This document shows, in pieces, positions 25,089 to 33,949 of a DNA stretch of 64,000 bases. The notes beneath the pieces were generated by a model. It saw nothing but the letters and a program-made list of their open reading frames with translations, did not search any database and had not been told where the DNA came from. Position 1 is the stretch's first letter, and each line of letters begins with the position of its first letter. The translations under genes and the position numbers were made by a program. The stretch is from Streptantibioticus ferralitis (GTDB lineage Bacteria; Actinomycetota; Actinomycetes; Streptomycetales; Streptomycetaceae): the NCBI RefSeq assembly GCF_029223525.1, contig NZ_JARHTQ010000006.1, positions 186,001-250,000 on the forward strand, read 5' to 3'.

Positions 25089-27977
25089 ATGACACGCATC
25101 ACGGGTGGGACGGCGCAGGCGCTGGCACGGTGCGCGGCGGTGTTCGAGGCAGGTGATCCACCCCGCACCGGAACCATCGCCTTCTGGGACCCGGCGGGCG
25201 ACACACCGCGCACGCCGGTCGATGAGGAGGTCGGCACGCTCGGCGAGATATCCGTCGTCGTGCCGAAGGGGGACGACCGCGGCGGGTCGGTGAGCACGCG
25301 GACCGTTCCGGCGCTGCGCCTTCCCGCCGCCGACGCGCTGCCGGTGCTCACCGTCGCGCGGCGCGGCGCGGGCGGGCAGGCCCACCCGGCGGCCGCCTTC
25401 TGGGGCGCGGCCGCGGTCCTGGCGCTCCAACTGGTGGCCCGCGGCCGGATACTGCCCGGGGTTTCGCCACAGGACTTCGACGCCTGGCGGGTCGGCCCCC
25501 TGGACGCCGAGGACATGCGCCGCATCCGCGAACTCGCCGAGGCCATGCCCGCCGAGGCACGCGCCGTACCGCTGCCGGGAAGTGGAACGATGCCGGGCAG
25601 CGATCCGCTGCCCGGCGCCGCCCCGCCCCGACTCGCCGATGCCGACGCCCTGCTGCGCGGGTTCCTGGACGCGGTGGCCGACGCCCTGCCGCGTACCGCG
25701 GCCGCCGTGCGCGCCGCGGGTGCCCCGGCCTTCGCCGCCGCCAAGCAGCAGCACGTACCGCAGTTGCGCGGCTGGGCCGACGAGGTCGCCGCGGGACTGG
25801 ACGCGGGCGTACGGCTCTCGCTCCGGCTCGAAGTGCCGGGCGGCGTCGAGGCACTGGGCGCGTCGGCTGACGACGGCGCCTTCCGCGCCGTCGTCCAACT
25901 GCACAGCCTCGCGGATCCGACGTTGATGACGGACGCCGCCGCGCTCTGGGACAGCGCGGACCACGGCTTCGGGGAACGGGCCCGGATCGACGCCGCGCTC
26001 GCCGTGCGGCGTGCCGCGCGGGTGTGGCCGCCGTTGGGGCGCCTGCTGCACCGTACCGTCCCTGACGAACTGTCGCTCGCCGACGGGGAGATCTCCGAGC
26101 TGCTCGCCGGGGCCTCGGCGCGCCTGGCCGCCGCCGGGTTCGATGTGCACTGGCCCAAGGACCTCATCCATGACCTCACCGCCACTGCGGTCGTGGGGCA
26201 CACCGACGCTCCGCCCTCGGACGTCAGGGGGTTCTTCGGTACCGACGGACTGCTCGGCTTCGACTGGCAGTTGGCGCTGGGTGACAGCCCGCTGACCGCC
26301 GCCGAGATGGACCGGCTCGCCGAGGCGCACCGCCCGGTGGTGCGGCTGCGCGACCGCTGGACGCTGGTCGACCCGGATCTGGTGCGCAAGGCGCGCATGC
26401 GGGAGCTGAAGCCGCTCACCGCAATCGAGGCGCTGGGCGCTGCCCTCACCGGTACGGCGACCGTCGCGGACGAAACAGTTCCGGTCACTGCGACCGGTTG
26501 GCTGGCGGCGCTGAAGGAGCGGCTGGCCGATCCCGACGACGTCCGGGAGGCGGTCGTCGCCCCGCCCGGCCTCGCCGCCACATTGCGCGACTACCAACTG
26601 CGCGGCCTGCGGTGGCTGGACCGGATGACGTCCCTCGGGCTCGGCGGGTGTCTGGCCGACGACATGGGCCTGGGAAAAACGATCACCTTGATCGCCCTCC
26701 ATCTGCACCGCCAGGCGGCCCCTGCGACCGAGGGGCCGACACTGGTGGTGTGCCCGGCCTCGTTGCTGGGCAACTGGGAGCGGGAGATCGAACGGTTCGC
26801 GCCGGGCACGCCGGTGCGCAGGTTCCACGGCGGCGGCCGGTCCCTGGACGGCCCGCGGAGCGGATTCGTTCTGACCACCTACGGGACGATGCGGTTGGAC
26901 GCCGCACAACTCGCCGAGCGGACCTGGGGGCTGGTGGTCGCCGACGAGGCCCAGCACGTCAAGAACGCCCGCTCGCGGACCGCGAAGGCGCTGCGCCGTA
27001 TCCGCGGCGGTGGCAGGGTGGCGCTGACCGGCACCCCGGTGGAGAACAACCTCTCTGAGCTGTGGGCGATCCTCGACTGGACGACGCCCGGTCTGCTCGG
27101 TTCCCTCAGTGCCTTCCGGGGCCGCTGGGCCAAGGCAGTCGAGGGCGGCGACACCATGGCGGCGGAGGAACTGGCCCGTCTGGTGAAGCCGTTCCTGCTG
27201 CGCCGCCGCAAGTCCGATCCGGGGATCGCCCCCGAGTTGCCGCCGAAGACCGAGACCGACCGTCCCGTGCCGCTCACCCGGGAGCAGGCCGGGCTGTACG
27301 AGGCCGCGGTGCGCGAGGCGATGGAGGAGATCAGCGGCAGCAGCGGCATGGCCCGGCGCGGCCTCGTCGTCAAGCTGCTGACCGCCTGCAAGCAGATCTG
27401 CAACCATCCGGCGCAGTACCTCAAGGAGGACCGGCCGGTGCTCTCCGGTCGCTCGGGGAAACTGGAACTGCTGGACGAGTTGCTGGACACCATCCTCGCC
27501 GAGGGTGGCGCGGTGCTGGTCTTCACGCAGTACGTGGCCATGGCTCGGCTTCTGCGTCACCATCTGCGCGGCCGGGGTGTTGAAACCCAACTCCTTTACG
27601 GCGGAACGCCGGTGGCCCGCCGTGAGGAAATGGTGCGCTCCTTCCAGGACGGCGAGGTTCCGGTGTTCCTGCTGTCGTTGAAGGCGGCGGGAACGGGTTT
27701 GAACCTGACCCGCGCGGATCACGTCGTCCACTTCGACCGCTGGTGGAACCCGGCCGTGGAGGAGCAGGCGACCGACCGCGCTCATCGCATCGGCCAGTCG
27801 CGACCCGTGCAGGTCCACCGATTGATCGCCGAGGGCACCATCGAGGACCGCATCGCCGAGATGCTGCGGTCCAAACGCGAGCTGGCGGAGGCGGTGCTGT
27901 CATCCGGCGAGGCGGCGCTGACCGAACTGTCCGACGCGGAACTCACCGCCCTGGTCGAGTTGAGGAGCGCACGATGA
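25089..27977 (+). CDS. SNF2-family DEAD-like ATPase / helicase
   Basis: A 962-residue Swi2/Snf2 protein. The N-terminal half (about 1-490) is the bacterial SNF2 helicase-associated region. The ATPase core follows: motif I DDMGLGKTI, motif II DEAQ, motif III ALTGTPVENNL, then in the second RecA domain LVFTQYVAMARLL, LSLKAAGTGLNLTRADHVVHFDRWWNPAVE and the terminal DRAHRIGQ. Such enzymes are dsDNA translocases; bacterial RapA/HepA-like members act on transcription or DNA repair. Its stop overlaps the SWIM zinc-finger gene as ATGA, a common actinobacterial pairing, so the two probably work as one system. Confidence 0.93.
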   Translation: MTRITGGTAQALARCAAVFEAGDPPRTGTIAFWDPAGDTPRTPVDEEVGTLGEISVVVPKGDDRGGSVSTRTVPALRLPAADALPVLTVARRGAGGQAHPAAAFWGAAAVLALQLVARGRILPGVSPQDFDAWRVGPLDAEDMRRIRELAEAMPAEARAVPLPGSGTMPGSDPLPGAAPPRLADADALLRGFLDAVADALPRTAAAVRAAGAPAFAAAKQQHVPQLRGWADEVAAGLDAGVRLSLRLEVPGGVEALGASADDGAFRAVVQLHSLADPTLMTDAAALWDSADHGFGERARIDAALAVRRAARVWPPLGRLLHRTVPDELSLADGEISELLAGASARLAAAGFDVHWPKDLIHDLTATAVVGHTDAPPSDVRGFFGTDGLLGFDWQLALGDSPLTAAEMDRLAEAHRPVVRLRDRWTLVDPDLVRKARMRELKPLTAIEALGAALTGTATVADETVPVTATGWLAALKERLADPDDVREAVVAPPGLAATLRDYQLRGLRWLDRMTSLGLGGCLADDMGLGKTITLIALHLHRQAAPATEGPTLVVCPASLLGNWEREIERFAPGTPVRRFHGGGRSLDGPRSGFVLTTYGTMRLDAAQLAERTWGLVVADEAQHVKNARSRTAKALRRIRGGGRVALTGTPVENNLSELWAILDWTTPGLLGSLSAFRGRWAKAVEGGDTMAAEELARLVKPFLLRRRKSDPGIAPELPPKTETDRPVPLTREQAGLYEAAVREAMEEISGSSGMARRGLVVKLLTACKQICNHPAQYLKEDRPVLSGRSGKLELLDELLDTILAEGGAVLVFTQYVAMARLLRHHLRGRGVETQLLYGGTPVARREEMVRSFQDGEVPVFLLSLKAAGTGLNLTRADHVVHFDRWWNPAVEEQATDRAHRIGQSRPVQVHRLIAEGTIEDRIAEMLRSKRELAEAVLSSGEAALTELSDAELTALVELRSAR

Positions 27978-29212
27978 GCGACGGCGCGGCAAGCGGCACC
28001 GAGGACACGGTCCGCGGCTTTCCCGCGTTCCCGCCACGGCGTGGCGGGCGGGGCCGGTCATGGTGGGCGAAGGCCTGGGTGCGGGCGATGGAGGAGACCT
28101 CGCTCGACTCGGCCCAGTTGGTCCAGGGCCGCAGGTACGCGGCGACCGGCCGGGTCGGCACGATCACCGTCAGCGCCGGCCGGATCGCGGCGCCGGTGCT
28201 GGGAGCGGACGGCACCGCGTACAACACGGTGGTGTTCGTTGACCGGTTGACCAGCAGTGAGTGGGAACGGTTCCTGGAGCAGGTGGCGGCCAAGGCCGGG
28301 CGGATCGCCGCCCTGCTCGACCGCGACATGCCGCACGATCTGGTCGACGCGGCCGGGGAGGCGGGGGTGCGGCTGCTGCCCGGCATCGGCGATCTGGAAC
28401 CCGAATGCGACTGCCCGGGCTGGGAGTTGCCCTGCCGCCATGCCGCCGCGCTCGCCTATCAGGTGTCGTGGCTGCTGGATGAAGACCCCCTCCTGCTCAT
28501 GCTGCTACGCGGCCGAGGGGAGCGGGAGTTGCTGACGCGACTGCAGCGGTACGGGGACACCGCGGCCGAGCGCTCACAGCGCGGTCCGGACCACGGGATA
28601 CCAGCCGCCGAGGCGTTCGCCCGGGGCGTGCCCGTGCTGCCGGACCCGCCGCCGCTGCCCGCGGACCGCTCGCCGCTGCCCGCACCGCCCGACGCACCCG
28701 GCGTGGATCCGGCCGCGCTGGTGCTGCTCGCCGCGGATGCGGCCCTGCGCGCCCGTGAGTTGCTGGCCCGCACGGAGGACACACCACCACCGGTACTGAC
28801 CGTGTGGCAGGACACGGTACGGCTCGCCGCGACACATCCGGACGCGGAACTGATGGATCGGCTGGGGCGGGCGTGCGGGCGGCAGGGCGAACTGCCGCGA
28901 GCCGCGCAGGCCTGGGGTTACGGGGGCCTGGCGGGTCTGCGCGTCCTGGAGGAGATGTGGAGTCCGCCGCGGCCCGAACTGGCCCGGTCCCGGGACGCGT
29001 TGGGCGCCTCCTGGACGGACGAGGAGAGCGGCGTGCCGCCGGAGCTGAGCGTGCACCGCAACCACTGGACGCTGGTCGGACGTGGTCTGCAACTGCGCTA
29101 CGGGCGCGATGGCCGCTGGTACCCGTACCGCCAGGAGGACGACGGGTGGTGGCCCATCGGCCCGCCGGAGCGGAACCCCGTCACCGCCCTCGCCGAGCTG
29201 CTCGGCGGCTGA
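27974..29212 (+). CDS. SWIM zinc-finger protein
   Basis: A 412-residue protein translationally coupled to the SNF2 ATPase. The SWIM motif CxCx(n)CxH is seen as CDCPGWELPCRH at about residues 140-150, in the usual context ECDCPGWELPCRHAAALAYQVSWLLDEDP. It is preceded by WWAKAWVRAMEE and GRRYAATGRVGTITVSAG, typical of SNF2-partner SWIM proteins. The C-terminal half is helical and ends LQLRYGRDGRWYPYR. It may target the ATPase to DNA or RNA. Convergent with the conservon, leaving 24 bp between stops. Confidence 0.9.
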   Translation: MSDGAASGTEDTVRGFPAFPPRRGGRGRSWWAKAWVRAMEETSLDSAQLVQGRRYAATGRVGTITVSAGRIAAPVLGADGTAYNTVVFVDRLTSSEWERFLEQVAAKAGRIAALLDRDMPHDLVDAAGEAGVRLLPGIGDLEPECDCPGWELPCRHAAALAYQVSWLLDEDPLLLMLLRGRGERELLTRLQRYGDTAAERSQRGPDHGIPAAEAFARGVPVLPDPPPLPADRSPLPAPPDAPGVDPAALVLLAADAALRARELLARTEDTPPPVLTVWQDTVRLAATHPDAELMDRLGRACGRQGELPRAAQAWGYGGLAGLRVLEEMWSPPRPELARSRDALGASWTDEESGVPPELSVHRNHWTLVGRGLQLRYGRDGRWYPYRQEDDGWWPIGPPERNPVTALAELLGG

Positions 29213-29236
29213 GTTCGGGCAGCGCGCACGGGTGAC

Positions 29237-29653
29237 CTAAAGCCCCTCCGCTTCAAGGGACTTCAGACCACTGATGACATGCTTCAGCACACCCACATCC
29301 GGTCGCTCGCCCGAGGAGTCCGGCGCAACCATGTGGATGTGCCCCGCGTCCAGCAGGTCGCCGAGCAGCACCCGGACCACGCCCACCGGAAGGTCCGCCT
29401 CCGATGCCAGCTCGGCGACCGTGCGCGGATGCCCCTCGCACCGCCGTAGCAAGGCCAGATGGTCCTCACCGAGGTCATCGCCGCCCGCCGGAAGGTCAGC
29501 CTCGGGCTCGGCGGCGACGACCGCGATCAGGTCGATGTCGGAAGCCGCGGCATCGGGCCGGGTGCGCCCGCGGGTGACGGTGTACGGGCGGACCATCGGC
29601 CCCGCCTCGTCGTCGTACCAGAGCGCGCCCGATTCACCCGGCAGCCGGTCCAC
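29237..29653 (-). CDS. cvnC: Conservon protein CvnC (DUF742)
   Basis: A 138-residue DUF742 protein: VRPYTVTRGRT near the N-terminus and a winged-helix core HLALLRRCEGHPRTVAELASEADLPVGVVRVLLGDLLDAGHI. This is the third component of actinobacterial conservons, which form a membrane-associated, G-protein-coupled-receptor-like complex (CvnA sensor, CvnB roadblock, CvnC, CvnD GTPase). GTG start, 6 bp after cvnB. The gene normally following, cvnD, is absent: the next bases belong to the convergent SWIM gene. Confidence 0.92.
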   Translation of the reverse strand: MDRLPGESGALWYDDEAGPMVRPYTVTRGRTRPDAAASDIDLIAVVAAEPEADLPAGGDDLGEDHLALLRRCEGHPRTVAELASEADLPVGVVRVLLGDLLDAGHIHMVAPDSSGERPDVGVLKHVISGLKSLEAEGL

Positions 29654-29659
29654 CGCGGG

Positions 29660-30085
29660 TCACGTCCCGGCGGAGTCGTCGGTGGCCCGGGGAGCGACGC
29701 CGAGATGCTCGCCGACCCGGTGGACGAGCAGCGTCATCTCGTAGGCAATCTGCCCCACATCGGCCCCGGCGCCGGTGAGTACCGACAGGCAGCTTCCGTC
29801 GCCGGCGGCTGTGACGAAGAGGAATCCATCGTCGAACTCGACCATGGTCTGGCGTACCACCCCGGCTCCGAAGTGCAGCCCGGCGCCCTTGGCCAGACTG
29901 TGGAACCCGGACGAGACGGCCGCCAGATGCTCCGCGTCCGCTCCCTCCAGATCATGGCTGGCGCCCGTCACCAGCCCGTCGCTGGACAGGACCAGGGCGT
30001 GCTTGACGAACTCGACGCGATCGGTCAAGTCGTCCAGCAGCCAGCCGAGTCCGGCCCGGTCCCCCGAGGTGGTGGCACTGTTCAC
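29660..30085 (-). CDS. cvnB: Conservon protein CvnB (roadblock/LC7)
   Basis: A 141-residue roadblock/LC7 domain protein: GLGWLLDDLTDRVEFVKHALVLSSDGLVTGASHDL, FHSLAKGAGLHFGAGVVRQTMVEFDDGFLFVTAAGDGSCLSVL. In conservons CvnB is the regulatory partner of the CvnD GTPase. The GTG start overlaps the cvnA stop as GTGA. It sits between cvnA and cvnC in the conserved order, so the assignment is firm even though its GTPase partner must be encoded elsewhere. Confidence 0.93.
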   Translation of the reverse strand: MNSATTSGDRAGLGWLLDDLTDRVEFVKHALVLSSDGLVTGASHDLEGADAEHLAAVSSGFHSLAKGAGLHFGAGVVRQTMVEFDDGFLFVTAAGDGSCLSVLTGAGADVGQIAYEMTLLVHRVGEHLGVAPRATDDSAGT

Positions 30086-32556
30086 GGTGATCCCCCGTCT
30101 TCCTCTCTCGACTTCTGTGCGGCGGCCAGTCCCGAGCGCCCACGGGCGAGGCCTCGTGCGTAGGCCGCGTAAGTGGAACGAGCCGCCTCTGGTGATCGTT
30201 CCCTGTCCGTCCCTACTGTCCCGTCTTTCCCGTCCACCCCAACTGTCCTGTCTGTACCGTGCTCCCCGGATGCCTCGTGCGCCATCCGTGACTGGTCGTG
30301 CACGGTTCGCTCGTGGGTGGGCGGCTCGTCGTGCAATCGGCGTGTCGGGCCGCCCTTCGGCACCCGTCCTCTCGGTACCCGCAGCGGTAGCCCGGCCGCC
30401 GTCGTGGTCCGGGTGTCCGGCGCGCTCGCCCGCGGCGTGGTCGCCACCGACACTGCCACCGCCCTACGGACCCCATCCTTACGCGCGCCGTCCCTGGCGC
30501 GGCCCGTGCGTTCACCCTCCCCGCCGACGCGCTCGCCCTCCCCTTCGACAACTTCCCCCGCAGCGCGCTCTTTCACACGGCCGGCGCGCACACCGACCGT
30601 TTCCAGCCGTCCCGCCGAGTCGTCCGGCTCGTCCCGGTGCTCCTCGGCCGGAACCAGCAGTTCCGAGGGCAGCAGGACCTCGGCGGCAGTGCCCTTGTGT
30701 TCGGTGCGGTGCAGGGTGACCCGCACCCCGTGGCGCGCCGCCAACCGTCCTACGGTGAACAGGCCCAGGCGGTCGGTCTCCGGCAGGTCGGCGGTGTCGG
30801 CGGCCACCCGTAGTTCGTGGTTCGCCTCGGCGAGGCGGTCCTCGCTCATGCCCAGCCCCTGGTCCTCGATCCGGATGACGAACCCGCCCGGCACCTCCGC
30901 GCAGCCGACCTCGACGCTGGTGTCCGGCGGTGAGAACGCGGTGGCGTTCTCCATCAACTCGGCCAGAAGATGCAGGACATCGGCCACGGCGGCACCCGCC
31001 AACGCCATCCGGGGCAGTCGGTGCACCACGATCCGCCGGTAGTCCTCCACCTCGCCGACCGCCGCCTGTACCACCTCCACCAGGCGTACCGGCCGGCGCC
31101 ACGCCCGCCCCGGTGCGTCGCCGGAGAGGATGAGCAGGCCTTCGGAGTGCCGCCGCATACGCGTCGTCATATGGTCGAGGCGGAACAGGTCGGCGAGTTC
31201 GGCCGGGTCCTCGGTGCGCCGCTCCATCGCATCCAGCAGCGTCAACTGCCGGTGCAGCAGGACCTGGCTGCGCCGGGCGAGGGTGGTGAAGACCGCGGAC
31301 ACACCGCGCCGCAGCCGAGCCTGTTCCACCGCGGCGCCTACGGCGGCGCGCTGCGCCACTCCGAACGCCCTTCCCACCTGGCCGATTTCATCGTCGCCGA
31401 GCTCGTCGTCGGCGAACTGGTCGACGGCCTCCGGATCAGTCACGTCATCGACGGGGACGCCTTCTCGCAGTCGTCGCATCACGTCGGGCAGCCGCTGTCC
31501 CGACAGCTCCTCCGCGGCGTCACGCAACGCGGTGAGCCGCCCGGCGATCTGGCGGCTGATCCGCAGCGAGATCAGCAGCGAGCCGATGACCGCGGCGAGC
31601 CCCGCGAGACTGACGACCGCGGCTTTGACCAACACCGTCATGCCCTGGGTGTGCGCCTCCTCGCCGACGTGCCGGGCGGCGTCGTCGTCGATGGCTTCGA
31701 GCTGTGCCAGCGCACCGTCCGCGGTCTGCCGCCACTGCTGTGCGCTGAACCCGGCGGCGGCGGTCAGCGGGGTCGCGGTGCGGGCCGACTCCTCCAGTGT
31801 GTACAGCGACCAGCCCATGCTGCCGTTCTCGAACGCCCGTAGCTTCGCGCTGTCGGCCGCGGGCAGTTCGGGTGCGTAGATCTGGTGCAGCAGCTTGCGT
31901 CCGTCGATGGTGCCGATGAGGTCGCGGTACTGCCCGTCGGTCATGCCGGTCGCGGCTCGCCCGCCGCTGACCATGGCGTCCTCGCGGGAGAGCAGTTCGC
32001 GGGCCCGGGCGAGTTGGACGACCACCGATCCCATCCGGGCCACCTCGCCCGTCTGCAGTTCGGTCAGCGATCCACACAACCGGAAGCCGGGGTCGAGCAC
32101 CGCCGAGTAGCGGTCGAGGATCTGCGACCAGTTGGTGCGGCGGGCACTGACCTGTGCCCGTAACTGCGTGAGCCCGTCCAGGCCGGTGAGCAGTGCGTCG
32201 ATCCGCGCCTTCTGGTCGTCGGTGAGGGTGGGACTGTGACGGCGCCACCGCGTGTGGTCCAGGAGCACCGCCACACGCCGGTCGGTCGCCCGCTGCGTCA
32301 CGACCAGTTCACGCCGGTCACGGGTGCCGCCGGACGCGACGTACTCGACGGCGGTACGACGTTCCTGCTCGAGTCCCTCCACCAACTCGGTGGTCGGCGT
32401 GCCGTAGTAGCGGTACGCCGAGGAGACCCGGATGAGCGCCCAGGCGCCGCGTACGGTGGTGAAGGAGCTGTAAGTCCACAGCGCGGCCAGCGAGACCATG
32501 GGTACGAGGAGCAGTACCAGGAGCTGCGTGCGGATGGTGCGGGGGCGCAGGCGCAT
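30082..32556 (-). CDS. cvnA: Conservon sensor kinase-like protein CvnA (nitrate/nitrite-sensor type)
   Basis: An 824-residue membrane sensor. TM1 (LLVLLLVPMVSLAALWTYSSF) is followed by an extracellular NIT-like sensing region (LVEGLEQERRTAVEYVASGG) and TM2 (VLVKAAVVSLAGLAAVIGSLLISLRIS). HAMP and the kinase-like region come next: LFRLDHMTTRMRRHSEGLLILSGD in the dimerisation helix position, the N box ENATAFSPPDT, G1 DQGLGMSEDRLAEAN and LGLFTVGRLAARHGV. The last ~190 residues are a low-complexity charged tail (Arg/Glu/Asp/Thr-rich). Start ATG 32556 begins just before TM1. Overlaps cvnB by 4 bp. Confidence 0.92.
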   Translation of the reverse strand: MRLRPRTIRTQLLVLLLVPMVSLAALWTYSSFTTVRGAWALIRVSSAYRYYGTPTTELVEGLEQERRTAVEYVASGGTRDRRELVVTQRATDRRVAVLLDHTRWRRHSPTLTDDQKARIDALLTGLDGLTQLRAQVSARRTNWSQILDRYSAVLDPGFRLCGSLTELQTGEVARMGSVVVQLARARELLSREDAMVSGGRAATGMTDGQYRDLIGTIDGRKLLHQIYAPELPAADSAKLRAFENGSMGWSLYTLEESARTATPLTAAAGFSAQQWRQTADGALAQLEAIDDDAARHVGEEAHTQGMTVLVKAAVVSLAGLAAVIGSLLISLRISRQIAGRLTALRDAAEELSGQRLPDVMRRLREGVPVDDVTDPEAVDQFADDELGDDEIGQVGRAFGVAQRAAVGAAVEQARLRRGVSAVFTTLARRSQVLLHRQLTLLDAMERRTEDPAELADLFRLDHMTTRMRRHSEGLLILSGDAPGRAWRRPVRLVEVVQAAVGEVEDYRRIVVHRLPRMALAGAAVADVLHLLAELMENATAFSPPDTSVEVGCAEVPGGFVIRIEDQGLGMSEDRLAEANHELRVAADTADLPETDRLGLFTVGRLAARHGVRVTLHRTEHKGTAAEVLLPSELLVPAEEHRDEPDDSAGRLETVGVRAGRVKERAAGEVVEGEGERVGGEGERTGRARDGARKDGVRRAVAVSVATTPRASAPDTRTTTAAGLPLRVPRGRVPKGGPTRRLHDEPPTHERTVHDQSRMAHEASGEHGTDRTVGVDGKDGTVGTDRERSPEAARSTYAAYARGLARGRSGLAAAQKSREEDGGSP

Positions 32557-32729
32557 GGTCGGGAGGATCCTCGGTCGCTGGCGGCGCGCGGAACGAGCGG
32601 AGCCGCCGCCCCACGGGTTCTTCGCGGGTTCATCACAGACCCGGCACAGGTCGCGGTACAACGCGCGGTACCAGGCCGATGCGGGGACCCGCACAGTCTG
32701 GTACGGGTCGGACCGCGGGACCCGGTGAC

Positions 32730-32743
32730 TGTGACATGTCACA
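32730..32743 (+). promoter_or_regulatory. Palindrome TGTGACATGTCACA in cvnA/methyltransferase gap
   Basis: A perfect 14-bp palindrome containing GTG-N6-CAC, the half-site pattern of actinobacterial Crp. It lies 174 bp upstream of cvnA and 104 bp upstream of the methyltransferase start. Candidate Crp-type site; nothing else distinctive was seen in the 290-bp gap 32557-32846. Confidence 0.4.
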
Positions 32744-32846
32744 AGGCGGCGGTCCCGTCCACGGAGCTCGTCACACCCGGCGGTACGCACGTACGTCGTC
32801 GGATCGTGGCAGCATGACCGCAGCCGACCGCAGGGAGCCGACCGCC

Positions 32847-33461
32847 ATGCCGCACGCCATGAACAACGACCCGGCGAGCGTCCGGGAATTCTTCGGCGGC
32901 AAAGCCGACACCTGGGACAGCAAGTACCCGGACGACACCCCTGCCTACGAGGCGGGCGTCGGCGAACTGGAGCTGCGCCCCGGCCAGTCGGCACTGGACG
33001 CGGGCTGCGGCACCGGCAGGGCGCTCGCCGCACTGCGCACCGCCGTCGGCGCACCCGGCACCGTCATCGGCGTGGACCTCACACCCCAGATGCTGCGCGC
33101 GGCTGCGCGGGCCGGACGCGACCGTCTCGCCCTGCTGCTGGAGGCGGACGCGGCACGACTGCCGCTGCGCGGCAAATCACTCGACGCCGTCTTCGCGGCC
33201 GGGCTCGTCCACCACCTCCACGACCCCGGGGCGGGGCTACGGGAGTTCGCCCGGGTGTGCCGCCCCGGCGCCCGACTCGCCCTCTTCCATCCGATCGGCC
33301 GCGCCGCGCTGGCCGCCCGCAGGGGACACACCCTGACCGACGACGACGTACGCGCGGAACCGAACCTGCGCCCGCTGCTGGCCGCCGCGGGCTGGCGGCT
33401 GACCAGGTACGACGACGCGCCGGACCGGTACCTGGCGCTGGCCGTCAGGCTGGACGGCTGA
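32847..33461 (+). CDS. Class I SAM-dependent methyltransferase
   Basis: A 204-residue protein. Motif I is LDAGCGTGRALAAL, motif II VIGVDLTPQML, and motif III region LDAVFAAGLVHHLHDPGAGLREFARVCRPGARLALF; these define the UbiE/Methyltransf_11 type. Substrate unknown. AGGGAG lies about 9 nt before the ATG at 32847 (MPHAMNNDPASVREFFGGKADTW); an upstream in-frame ATG (32814) is possible. It overlaps the convergent hypothetical gene by 17 bp. Confidence 0.85.
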   Translation: MPHAMNNDPASVREFFGGKADTWDSKYPDDTPAYEAGVGELELRPGQSALDAGCGTGRALAALRTAVGAPGTVIGVDLTPQMLRAAARAGRDRLALLLEADAARLPLRGKSLDAVFAAGLVHHLHDPGAGLREFARVCRPGARLALFHPIGRAALAARRGHTLTDDDVRAEPNLRPLLAAAGWRLTRYDDAPDRYLALAVRLDG

Positions 33462-33798
33462 CGCCGCCCGGCTCCGGGCAGGCCAGCGCGCGGGCCACCG
33501 GGAAGCCGGTGGCGGCGTTGGCGAGCCGGATCCGCACTTCGCGCGGGGTGCGCGGACGGTACCCGGGGCCGCTTCCCATGCAGTCCGAGCTGTGGAAGCG
33601 CAGACCCGCGTAGAGCACGGCGGACAACGCCCGCCATGCCGCGGTGTCCGCACGGCGTGGCGCGGCGAACGCGGTGCCCACGTCGATCAGCTCGCCACCG
33701 CGGCGCGGACAGCCTCCGGCGCCCGCCTGCTGGCGCTCCGGCGCCTTCTTGACGGAGACCCGGCGGGGAAGGCAGACGAAGTGGCTGCGGCGCGGCAT
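33445..33798 (-). CDS. Conserved hypothetical protein
   Basis: A 117-residue basic protein: MPRRSHFVCLPRRVSVKKAPE, then CPRRGGELIDVGTAFAAPRRADTAAWRALSAVLYAGLRFHSSDCMGSGPGYRPRTPREVRIR. The CP-x-C-like pair is incomplete here (GGCPRRGGE). It resembles a small zinc-ribbon-like Streptomyces family with conserved LIDVG.AF.APRR.D..AW. No function known. The start is uncertain, since no clear ribosome-binding site precedes the ATG at 33798 and a GTG lies 16 codons upstream at 33846. Confidence 0.55.
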   Translation of the reverse strand: MPRRSHFVCLPRRVSVKKAPERQQAGAGGCPRRGGELIDVGTAFAAPRRADTAAWRALSAVLYAGLRFHSSDCMGSGPGYRPRTPREVRIRLANAATGFPVARALACPEPGGVSRPA

Positions 33799-33949
33799 GC
33801 CGAGCAGGGTAGCCGCGGTGGTGAGCGGATATCGAATGGTTTCCACCGAGGTGTGCGCCGGGGCACCCCGCGAACTCTCGACGGCACTGTTACCTGCTGG
33901 TTAAGGTGCGCCGACGACTCTGGCGGACAGACCATGACCGGAGGTTTCG

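Noticed and set aside
24954-27818. A 954-codon minus-strand frame opposite the SNF2 gene
   Set aside because: Typical GC-bias shadow of the SNF2 frame; no recognisable motif, while the plus strand has all SNF2 motifs.
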